DNA of 64,000 bases. It comes from Zopfochytrium polystomum (Eukaryota; Chytridiomycota; Chytridiomycetes; Chytridiales; Chytridiaceae). Positions 33,228 to 41,696 of this stretch are shown here, one piece after another. A model generated the notes under the pieces. It was not told where the DNA came from. It ran no database searches and was given only the letters and a program-made list of their open reading frames with translations. The stretch covers positions 1 to 64,000 of the forward strand of contig JAIVFJ010000067.1 in the NCBI GenBank assembly GCA_025765615.1, read 5' to 3'. The position numbers and the translations under genes are program-made. Each line of letters starts with the position of its first letter. Position 1 is the stretch's first letter.

Positions 33228-34282
33228 TGAATCGCAATGCTGCTGAAGGTGCCAAAGCCATTGCTGATCTCCTGACGAAGATAACCGCACTGCAAACAAT
33301 CAATCTTGGAGGTGAGTGAAACTTGCATGACTGAACCAATCTATTTGGAGATTTGGTCAACTTTGTCCCTTCCTTCTGCAATTTTGATGCACTGACCACT
33401 TACTTTTTCCTTCATTTCTTTTTCATTTTTCTTATTCCTTTTTCATGCTTGCCCACTTGCACATTGCAACTGTGTGCAGACAACTCCATAGGTGATGTAG
33501 GTGCCAAAGCCATTGCTGATGCCCTGAGGGTGAACTCCACACTGCAAACAATCTCTCTTGGAGGTGAGTGAAACTTGCATGACCCAACCAAACCATTTGG
33601 AGATTTGGTCAACTTTTTCTCTCTTCCTTCTGCAATTTTGATGCACTGACCACTGACTTTTTCCTTCATTTCTTTTTCATTTTTCTTATTCCTTTTTCAT
33701 GCTTGCCCACTTGCACATTGCAACTGTGTGCAGGGAATTTGATATTTGATGAAGGTGCCAAAGCCATTGCTGATGCCCTGAAGGTGAACTCCACACTGCA
33801 AACAATCAATCTTGAAAGTGAGTGAAACTTGCATGACTAAACCAAACTATTTGGAGATTTGGTCAACTTTGTCCCTTCCTTCTGCAATTTTGATGCACTG
33901 ACCACTGACTTTTTCCTTCATTTCCTTTTCATTTTTCTTATTCCTTTTTCATGCTTGCCCACTTGCACATTGCAACTGTGTGCAGGGAATGCCATAGGTG
34001 ATGTAGGTGCCAAAGCCATTGCTGATGCCCTGAGGGTGAACTCCACACTGAAAACAATCTCTCTTGGAGGTGAGTGAAACTTGCATGACCCAACCAAACC
34101 ATTTGGAGATTTGGTCAACTTTTTCTCTCTTCCTTCTGCAATTTTGATGCACTGACCACTGACTTTTTCCTTCATTTCTTTTTCATTTTTCTTATTCCTT
34201 TTTTATGCTTGCCCACTTGCACATTGCAACTGTGTGCAGGGAATTTGATATTTGATGAAGGTGCCAAAGCCATTGCTGATGC
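33228..34282 (+). pseudogene. Leucine-rich-repeat exon array, right copy
   Basis: Exons 33228-33311, 33480-33563, 33734-33817, 33986-34069 (84 bp each) and truncated 34240-34282, with introns of 168-170 bp. Every exon joins in phase 1, so units can be added or lost without breaking frame. The encoded repeats share GAKAIADALRVNSTLQTI-like sequence. The first unit is the most diverged (AEGAKAIADLLTKITALQTI). Both ends run into unrelated sequence. Confidence 0.8.
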
Positions 34283-34696
34283 TTGTTGCATAAACAAGTC
34301 AGTGGAAGTCCTGAAATGATTCAGATGGAAATGTTACTTTGTTTTGCGTTTGGCTTTTGGTCTGGTCAGTTGTGTAGATGTGTTTTTAGGTGGTGGTTGC
34401 GTGAAGTGTTTTTCCCAGAGCTTTGGAAGTCGACGCGACATAGCGATTCTGAAGGACAAGCATATGGATCACTTTGAGAAGGAAACAAGCTTGAGTATCT
34501 CGTCTTTGATGAAGTGACAGATTCCTTCCAAATGGTGGCTCAGGGAGTTCTTGGTTCACCTGAAAGTTCTGGTTTGTGGTCTTTGGATGTCACCCTGGTT
34601 AATGCCAAGAAGACAAAAATAGGTGAAGTGGTGGATGGCTGTGCATATCTCATCATTATTGGATATTTGGGTGGTGGTGGACTGTTTCTCACTGTA
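34283..34696 (+). other. Unidentified coding-like fragment, right arm
   Basis: Mirror of 16020-16433. Follows the truncated fifth LRR exon and runs into the Tc1 element. No family recognised. Confidence 0.3.
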
Positions 34697-36318
34697 CAGC
34701 CAGTGGAAGAAAGTCTTTGGACACTTGGACAAAATTAAAAATAAGGCACCAGTTCAAACCCTTTTATTCACACTTTCCAAAAAAAAAACTTGGAACAGTA
34801 AATGTGTGCAAGGGGCAGCTACCTCAATATTTGGTAGAACCACCTTTGTTTTTGATAAGAGCCTTGATTCCCCCTTGGCATACTTTCAACTAAACGTTGA
34901 AGAAACAAAGGGGAGAATTTGCTCCATGCGCTTGCAACTGATTTTTTCAACGCTGGAATTCCTGAGGGGCGATCCTTTTGCACTGTTAGTTTCAGGTGTT
35001 CCCAGAGATGCTCGATTGGGTTTAGATCTGGGCTTTGTGCGGGCCAGTCCAGAACTTTCAATCCACGTTTCTGAAACCATTGCCCCACTTTCACTCCTTT
35101 GTGAGCTGGTGCATTGTCTTGCTGATAGATGATATTGGCAGTCACGTCCTGTTGGTAGTCCATTTTTATATCCATATAGTCCAGAAAACCCTCAAACTTC
35201 ACATCCAGAATGTCAAGATACTTGGATGAGTTGAGTCTGCCGTTGATGAACAAAAAGCATCCTGGTTCGAACCCATGAAACAACCCCAAATTGAGAAAGA
35301 TTCCTGACCACTCTTGTATGAACCTTGCAAGCACTCTTTCATCATGCTTTCCCCAGCTCTCCTCCATACACGGACCTTGCCCTGCTTCCCAGTTTCGAAA
35401 GTTGCCTTGTCAGTCCAGATAACTTTGGCCCAATCCTTGATGGTTCAGTCCTTATGCTTGCAAGCAAATGCCAGGCGTCTTGCTCAATGCTTCAGAAACA
35501 AAAAAGGCCTCTTCTTTGAAATACAGCTGTGAATTCCAAGCTGGTGCAAGTACTTCCAAATGATTCTGGTTGAAACTGGAGGAGATCAGGCTGAATTCAT
35601 GATGTTTGAGATGTCCTGTAACAAACGACGACGATTCTCTGCAGAGCCTTTTGTTGCTGGAGCCAGATGTCGTAGATCTGTTATGAATCACCCACTGGAA
35701 ACCTCTGGAACCTTCTAGAACATTCCTTCATGGAACCTTGTGGAACCTTCTGGAACCTTCTTTGCTTTCCTGACTTGTCTTGTTGTCATTGGTATCATTG
35801 GTATCATTGTATTACTAATTGCTCTTTCTGGAACTTTCTTTGAGTCTTGACAAGGAAGACTCTCAAAAGGTATAAAAGGGGGATGGGGGACCTGTCCCAT
35901 CCCTCAAGTGAATTATTGTTTCCAATACAATCATCACTCCTCTCAGTTCCTTGTCTGCCTTGTCCTGTCCTGCCCTGTTCTTGACAAGATCGTAGGCTGA
36001 GAGCTTTTTTGGCCGTCCACTGCGCAGGAGATCCACCAGGCTTCCTGTCTTGTCAAAACGTTGTATGAAACTATGGGCGCTTGATTGCTTGATCAGAACG
36101 AAGTTGCTGATCCTGGGAATGCTCCATCCCTTCTCATGCATGTTGACAACTGTCTTGCATGTTGCAGCATTGTGCTTTGTGTGATGCTGTTTTCTCCATG
36201 CTGAATTTGAACGTGATCTTGGGGACAGTGATGGCGGTGGGAGCCGCAGATCAGGTGGTGGCGGCAGGAGGACAAGGCAGTTTTGACAAGGCATCTGAAG
36301 ACTTTTTTCCCCCCACTG
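34697..36318 (-). mobile_element. Tc1-like transposon with nested solo LTR, right copy
   Basis: Mirror of 14398-16019, with the same TA duplications, the same transposase remnant (DD34E part 35367-34819) and the same nested LTR. Because Tc1, the solo LTR and its GATCT duplication are all shared, the copy arose by segmental duplication and not by independent insertion. Confidence 0.9.
35679..35986 (+). repeat. Solo gypsy LTR nested in Tc1, right copy
   Basis: 308 bp, flanked by the complement of GATCT (AGATC) on both sides. Mirror of 14730-15037. Confidence 0.95.
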
Positions 36319-36886
36319 TACAAGTCACAGTGATGATGGTGTGAAATTGTCACAGGACAAATTGAATGTTCCTATTGGCAGAAACTCGATGACTTGTTAT
36401 GGCGGTGGTGAGTTGCCACGACCCGCCACAGGTTTTGCCCAAACGTCGTCTATGAGATCTTCAATCGACTTTAGCTATAGCATTGAAGGAATGTGGCACG
36501 TCAGTCACCTCCAACCTCCATCTTACTGTCAACTCTGAGTCATCAGCCCGACCCATCAGTATAGGAGACTTTTGTTTTCTGAGACTTCAGAGCAAGGAGG
36601 TCGTAAAACAACAGCCACCCCTTTTTCTCTCCAATTTGGAGTAGGTGTGGGCCAGAATCTAGGTCTTTCGTTTCTGTTTCAATTCCTTTTGGTTTCTTTC
36701 AGCATTCTGCTGTGCAATCAGGTGAACAAGGGTGAGTTGATCAAAGGTTCGCACAACATAGTGAGGTATTTAATTTTTAGGCAATGTGTCAGCATCGTCT
36801 TCTTCATCGAGGTAATCCCAGTGAATTCATCCGGTTTTCATATCCATAGCTCTTGGCCATTATGGCAAAGTGAAGGTCTGTTTTGA
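36319..36886. other. Unidentified arm sequence, outer flank of Tc1 (right)
   Basis: Mirror of 13830-14397. It contains the one arm-to-arm difference I could see (T at 36789). No recognised gene. Confidence 0.4.
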
Positions 36887-37052
36887 AACAGTCTACTCCA
36901 AGTGAGTGAGTGGAAGGAGTGAATGAAGTGGAGATGTGTGTTCATGGGTGGTCCTTCTCCCCAACTTGGAGAGAAAGAGAAAAACTCTGTTATGAATTAT
37001 TGATACATAATGATGATATGCACGCTGTAATAGTTGCTAGGCAAGCGCACAG
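36887..37052 (-). repeat. Copia LTR, first half, split by the gypsy derivative
   Basis: AAACAGTCTACTCC...GCAAGCG plus CACAG. It continues at 40174 after the inserted gypsy derivative. It belongs to the subfamily of 8799-9151, not that of the left-arm LTR at 13430-13830. Confidence 0.9.
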
Positions 37053-37405
37053 TGTCAGGAACAGGGCAGGACAGGACAAGGCAGACAAGGAACTGAGAGG
37101 AGTGATGATTGTATTGGAAACAATAATTCACTTGAGGGATGGGACAGGTCCCCCATCCCCCTTTTATACCTTTTGAGAGTGTTCCTTGTCAAGACTCCAA
37201 GAAAGTTCCAGAAAGAGCAATTAGTAATGCAATGATACCAATGATACCAATGACAACAAGACAAGTCAGGAAAGCAAAGAAGGTTCCAGAAGGTTCCACA
37301 AGGTTCCATGAAGGAATGTTCTAGAAGGTTCCAGAAGGTTCCAGAAAGTTCCATGAAGGAATGTTCTAGAATGTTCCAGAGGTTTCCAGAGGGTGATTCA
37401 TAACA
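37053..37405 (-). repeat. 3' LTR of the gypsy derivative (353 bp)
   Basis: TGTCAGGAAC...TTCATAACA in window orientation. It carries two heat-shock units, including a run with eight alternating TTC/GAA triplets around the GTTCTAGAAGGTTCC motif. Confidence 0.92.
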
Positions 37406-38941
37406 TCATCTCCCCCTTTTAGGCCTCTTCTGCAACTTGGTGGGGTACCTGGTCTTGAACTTGAGCAGAAGGTCTTGACAGTGAGTGAGGTTTGACTCAG
37501 GTTCCCAGGTGTTGTCAGCATCTGAGTAACCCTTCCACTTAACAAGGAACTTGAGTGTCCTTCCAAACCACTTGGCATCTAAGATTTGTTCAACCTCAAA
37601 TTCCTCTTCACCTTCTACCTCAACTGGAGGAGGAGGAGGAACAACTCTGCCTGGAATGGAATTGGCCACAAACTTCTCTAAAAGGCTGACATGGAAAACT
37701 GGGTGGATCTTCATGGATGCAGGGAGATCCAGCTTGAAGGTGACTGGATTGATTTGCTCCAAGATCTTGAAAGGTCTCAACTTGAGGTTGTCTAGCTTGG
37801 GACTTGGTCTTTTGGACTGCAAGTTCTTCCTCATGCCTGGCCAGTAAAAGTCTCTGGAAACAAGCTCATATGTCTTGTGCTCTCCTGGGTGTCCAGCTGT
37901 TGCTGCATCATGCCTTCTCTTGAGTATCTCAAGTTTTTCCTCTTCTTGGCTGATTTGAATCTTGTGAGGCTTGGGGTCCTTGGAAATAGCATGGGCCCAC
38001 ACACTGTCAGGAAGCAGTGAAAGGTGTGTCTTGGATGGTGGGGTGAAACCATCTCCCCCTTCAGGTGCAAGGTCTGTCCTTCTGTGCTCATCAGTAGTGG
38101 GGCTTGAATTGTTGACTGGGAACTGTGATTCTTGAATCTTTGACTGAGGGTTCTGTTCTTGGCAAAGACTGTGAGCTGTGGAGCTTGAATCTTGAATTTG
38201 GACTGTGAACTGTGGTACTTGAATCTTTGACTGTGGGTTCTGTGAACTACAGACTTGGCCATGACTGTGAGCTCTATGAGCTGTGCTGGAATCTTGACTA
38301 TGAACTGTGAACTGTGAAACTTGAATCTTGGCTGGCTGTAAATCTTGAATCAAGGGCTTGAGAGCATGAGACTTGGGGGCTTGACTTGAGTTTTGGGTGA
38401 CTGTTCCGATTGGTGGAGGTTGGACTTGACCAGTGACCCAATCAATGGCAGGGTTCTGGGCTTGCAGCCATGGTAATCCCAGGATGACAGAGAATGTGGG
38501 TGAGCCAAGATCCAATACTTCCAGATTGACCATGGATGGTGGAAAGTCTTGGATGTGGAGGTTTAGCTTGGTTTCATGGCTGATTTCCTTGAACAGAGCA
38601 TGATTGGCAAAGTGGACCTTGAGGGGTGTGGATTTCTTGATGGTGGGAATGGCACAAGACTTGGCAAGGGTGGCATCAATGATGTTGCAGGATGATCCAG
38701 AGTTGATAAGGGCCTTGGTTGTGATGGTTGACTTGGGTGAGAGTTGAATCTTGACATCCATGGTGAGTTGGTGGGGCTTGGAATCTGAGGTGTTTGTGGT
38801 GCTGGTGGTGGTGATGAAACAGGGGCAGCTTGGAGGAGGGTCCAGGGAATTGCCCCTCAGTGAGCCTGGACCTGGGAGTTTGGGTGCTTCTTCCTTGGGC
38901 AGTCCTTGACAGCATGCTCCTTGGAGCCACAGTAAAAACAC
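37406..38941 (-). CDS. Deleted Pol (protease fused to chromodomain) of the derivative
   Basis: A 511-residue open frame. It starts with the Gag-overlap region and the aspartic protease, where LINSGSSCN replaces LIDSGSSCN, so the catalytic Asp is Asn. It then jumps at DEH/RRTDLAPEGG past RT and RNase H, keeps the first part of the integrase zinc domain (HDAATAGHPGEHKTYEL to WPGMRK), jumps again at MRK/NLQSKR, and ends with the integrase C-terminus and the chromodomain (ILDAKWFGRTLKFLVKWKGY). Both deletions preserve the frame. It lacks all polymerase and integrase catalytic cores. Whether the product has any role is unknown; a chromodomain-bearing decoy or packaging factor is conceivable. Confidence 0.88.
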   Translation of the reverse strand: MFLLWLQGACCQGLPKEEAPKLPGPGSLRGNSLDPPPSCPCFITTTSTTNTSDSKPHQLTMDVKIQLSPKSTITTKALINSGSSCNIIDATLAKSCAIPTIKKSTPLKVHFANHALFKEISHETKLNLHIQDFPPSMVNLEVLDLGSPTFSVILGLPWLQAQNPAIDWVTGQVQPPPIGTVTQNSSQAPKSHALKPLIQDLQPAKIQVSQFTVHSQDSSTAHRAHSHGQVCSSQNPQSKIQVPQFTVQIQDSSSTAHSLCQEQNPQSKIQESQFPVNNSSPTTDEHRRTDLAPEGGDGFTPPSKTHLSLLPDSVWAHAISKDPKPHKIQISQEEEKLEILKRRHDAATAGHPGEHKTYELVSRDFYWPGMRKNLQSKRPSPKLDNLKLRPFKILEQINPVTFKLDLPASMKIHPVFHVSLLEKFVANSIPGRVVPPPPPVEVEGEEEFEVEQILDAKWFGRTLKFLVKWKGYSDADNTWEPESNLTHCQDLLLKFKTRYPTKLQKRPKRGR

Positions 38942-39780
38942 AGTCCCTGCTGGGCCCTCCTTGTTTTCTCCTCTTGGCTCAGAGGACCCTTAGGAAGTGT
39001 CTCAACTGCATCCACTTGCATGGGTTCAGGAACTGTAAGAGCTTGAGGAACTGGGGTAGGTCTTGATGTAGTTCCTACTTGTCTTTGCTTCAGCCTCTTG
39101 GAGTAGAGTCTGTTGTCAATCTTGATGGCAAGGAGAATGTACTCTTCCAAGGTCTCAGGGATGTGCAGAGACTGGGAGAGCATGTCTTGGATGGACTCAT
39201 GGAGACCATCATGGTACAGCTCCATCAGAGCTGCATCATTGTATCCAGAGTCTCTGGCTAGTTGCTTGAATTGGTTGGTGTAGGCCACACAAGATTGCTT
39301 TCCTTGCTTGATATGCTTGAGCTTGGATCTTGCTGTCCAAGATGCGTAGGGGTCACCAAAGGTAGCTTCCAGCCCCTCCCAGAGCTCTTGCAGGGTGGTG
39401 GGTGTGCTTGGGAGAGATCTGTACCATGATTGAGCTTGACCAGACAGGAGGGTGCTTGTGAAAAGAACCTTGACTTGCTCACTGGGAAATCTTGAAGGTT
39501 GGAGAAGGATGACATTCTCCACAGTGGCCATGAAGTTCCTAAGGTCTTTGGCCAGCCCAGTGAACTTGTCAGGGCTGGGAACCTTGGGCTCTCTTGCTTG
39601 GTTGGCTTGAGGCAGGGGAAGAGCTTGATGTTCTTGTTGGTGAAGTTGTTGTTGAAGCTGGTGCTGCTGGTGAAGGACTTGTTCTTGAAGTTGGTGTGTC
39701 TGTCTTGAGAGGGCTTGTAATTGGTCCATCAAGGCTTGGAAGGCAGTTGCATCAGGGAAGGTGTTGTTTGGGTCAGACAT
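38857..39780 (-). CDS. gag: Gag of the non-autonomous gypsy derivative
   Basis: A full-length 307-residue Gag with capsid region and CX2CX4HX4C knuckle, differing from the left copy by one visible residue (Arg for Gly, ahead of the knuckle). It overlaps the Pol-derived frame by 85 nt, as in the parent. Intact Gag in an element with no polymerase suggests that only packaging functions have been retained in cis. Confidence 0.92.
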   Translation of the reverse strand: MSDPNNTFPDATAFQALMDQLQALSRQTHQLQEQVLHQQHQLQQQLHQQEHQALPLPQANQAREPKVPSPDKFTGLAKDLRNFMATVENVILLQPSRFPSEQVKVLFTSTLLSGQAQSWYRSLPSTPTTLQELWEGLEATFGDPYASWTARSKLKHIKQGKQSCVAYTNQFKQLARDSGYNDAALMELYHDGLHESIQDMLSQSLHIPETLEEYILLAIKIDNRLYSKRLKQRQVGTTSRPTPVPQALTVPEPMQVDAVETLPKGPLSQEEKTRRAQQGLCFYCGSKEHAVKDCPRKKHPNSQVQAH

Positions 39781-39807
39781 GATGGCAGAGAGTAGTGGGA
39801 GAGGGTG

Positions 39808-39818
39808 AAGTGAATTAT
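39808..39818 (-). other. Self-priming site of the derivative (perfect 11-nt match)
   Basis: On the minus strand the bases after the 5' LTR read TC then ATAATTCACTT. This is the exact complement of AAGTGAATTAT at 39901-39891 in the R region, whose first base lies 35 nt after the first T of the TATA box (39936). Confidence 0.75.
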
Positions 39819-39820
39819 GA

Positions 39821-40173
39821 TGTCAGGAACAGGGCAGGACAGGACAAGGCAGACAAGGAACTGAGAGGAGTGATGATTGTATTGGAAACAATAATTCACT
39901 TGAGGGATGGGACAGGTCCCCCATCCCCCTTTTATACCTTTTGAGAGTGTTCCTTGTCAAGACTCCAAGAAAGTTCCAGAAAGAGCAATTAGTAATGCAA
40001 TGATACCAATGATACCAATGACAACAAGACAAGTCAGGAAAGCAAAGAAGGTTCCAGAAGGTTCCACAAGGTTCCATGAAGGAATGTTCTAGAAGGTTCC
40101 AGAAGGTTCCAGAAAGTTCCATGAAGGAATGTTCTAGAATGTTCCAGAGGTTTCCAGAGGGTGATTCATAACA
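39821..40173 (-). repeat. 5' LTR of the gypsy derivative (353 bp)
   Basis: Matches 37053-37405 throughout by eye. TATA box (TATAAAA on minus) at 39936-39930. Two heat-shock units at about 40045-40150. Confidence 0.92.
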
Positions 40174-40414
40174 CACAGGGTAAAAACCTCTCCTATATTA
40201 TCTGCTTGAGCAGAGGAGGAGGAAAACTGTTAACACTGGGTTTCTGTAACACTTAATACTCAGAGTATTTGTCAACAGTGCAAGCCAGCACCCAGGTCTG
40301 CATTGGCAGTGGCTTGCTCTCCCCATGGGCATTGTGAGAATGATAACTGACAGTTACAATAGGTTCGGGTCTGTCTTGTGCCTCTTGCTGCTAACCAGTC
40401 AGTTCCGCCTAACA
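40174..40414 (-). repeat. Copia LTR, second half
   Basis: CACAGGGTAAAAACC...CAGTTCCGCCTAACA, completing the LTR interrupted at 37052. It marks the right border of the transposon-rich block. Confidence 0.9.
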
Positions 40415-41696
40415 TATTTTCTAGTAGCAAAAGGGATAAAGTCTTTAAGATGGGAAGCTCCTGGTTATTAGCAGAGCCAGTACCCTGGATTAAGCTCAAA
40501 CTCAACAAAGATACATAATGTGGTTCAGTTCTGTCTTTATTCAAGGACAACTAGACCAAGTGGAGTTGCTCAGTGAAGTGTGCCCCAGGCCAACAGGCAG
40601 TAATTCAACAAAGGAATGCCCTAAGGCCGTATGGCATCTGCCAGTATCACAAAGACAGAGCTCAATGTGAGAACCAACCAGGTAGGGGAAGGAAGAGGAA
40701 GGAAGGGAAGGAAACCTCACACTAGCTCGGCATACACAGATTGGCCTGGGGAAATCAGTAACCAATCAATTATCTTGGGTATTGCATTTTTGGTGCAAAT
40801 TGCAAAACTTCAAGGTTTGTCGCATTTCAAGACCCGGATAGCACTTGCCCTTTTCTGTAATTTTTTCTACTTTTGCTTGGATGAATAATCAGGGGAAAAA
40901 AAATAACGGACCCATAGTCTCTTCACCCATTTTTTTTTTTGGCCAATTCTGAAGTAGAATGCAAGATTTGAAAGACTTTAGTGCAAGTTTTTGCATTGGT
41001 TGACACCATTCAAGGGTTAAAACAAACTTACAAATGGGTTCGTATCCTTCTGCACCGGCCAAGTCTTCCAACTCGTTTTCCTCCCTCTGTCTCTCTCTCT
41101 CTGTCTCTCTTTCTTTCTGTCTCACACTCTCTCTGTCTCCTGGATCTCCGTCTCCTTCGTTTCTCTCCCTCGCTCTCCTCGCTCCCAACATACACACAAA
41201 GCATGTCTTCTCATGGATGGTCGTCGGGTCAGTCTGTCTGCCTGTCTTGGGTCTGTCTCAGTGCGTGACAAGCCGTCCATCTGTCTTCCTTCCAATCCAT
41301 CATTTCTCTTTCTTCTGTTTGGGTGGCTCCTCTCTTTCGCGCGTGCCGGCCGCCGATGCGCAGCCACCATGCAATTATAGGATTGTTTGCGATACACACA
41401 CGCAGCATGAATGGACAGAGACAGACAGACAGGCGAACGGATTGACTGACAGGCAGACAGCCAGACAGACAGACAGACAGGCTTTGAGGTGGCCGGAAAG
41501 AAAGAAAGAAAGAAAAAAAAGAAAGAAAACAGTGAGAGTGGCAAAGGACAGGGAGGGAGAGAGACTGAGAGACTGAGAGACAAAAACAAGCCTCCTGCCC
41601 TCACCGTTTGTTCCCCCCCCCACATACTTAAACCCTCCCTCCCTCAGTGCTTCGGCCCACACCTTCGCTCTCCCTCACAACTTCACCTCTTTACCA
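40415..41696. other. Intergenic region upstream of the ABCG gene
   Basis: No gene seen. It holds a TC-rich stretch (about 41085-41165) and a GACA/GACAG microsatellite (about 41415-41480). The last 60 bp before the ABCG start are C/T-rich, as expected of a 5' leader. The promoter cannot be pinpointed. Confidence 0.5.

Larger units (their letters stand above)
28530..36889 (-). repeat. Right arm of the 8.36-kb inverted repeat
   Basis: Mirror image of 13827-22186 with sum 50716 throughout. It contains, in order: gypsy LTR with insert, LINE fragment, unidentified fragments, CA/GT microsatellite, LRR exons, and Tc1 with nested solo LTR. Beyond 36889 the match to the left side drops to that of two different copia LTR subfamilies. 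Confidence 0.93.
37053..40173 (-). mobile_element. Non-autonomous gypsy derivative with TSD CACAG
   Basis: A 3121-bp element with two 353-bp LTRs (37053-37405 and 39821-40173) that look identical by eye. It is flanked by CACAG (37048-37052 and 40174-40178) inside a copia LTR. The internal part is colinear with the full element minus two blocks: one matching 5630-7039 (1410 bp; RT and RNase H) and one matching 773 bp between two TGAGGAAG repeats (7290 and 8063; most of integrase). 1410+773 equals the whole internal length difference (2183), so there are no other indels. Gag, protease and chromodomain are kept open. The young insertion must have been mobilised in trans. Confidence 0.95.

Noticed and set aside
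13430..40414. A single 27-kb giant transposon with copia-LTR sequences as terminal inverted repeats
   Set aside because: The left LTR is a normal 3' LTR preceded by a polypurine tract, the right one is of another subfamily, and the outer flanks share no target duplication (GGGGGG versus TATTTT).
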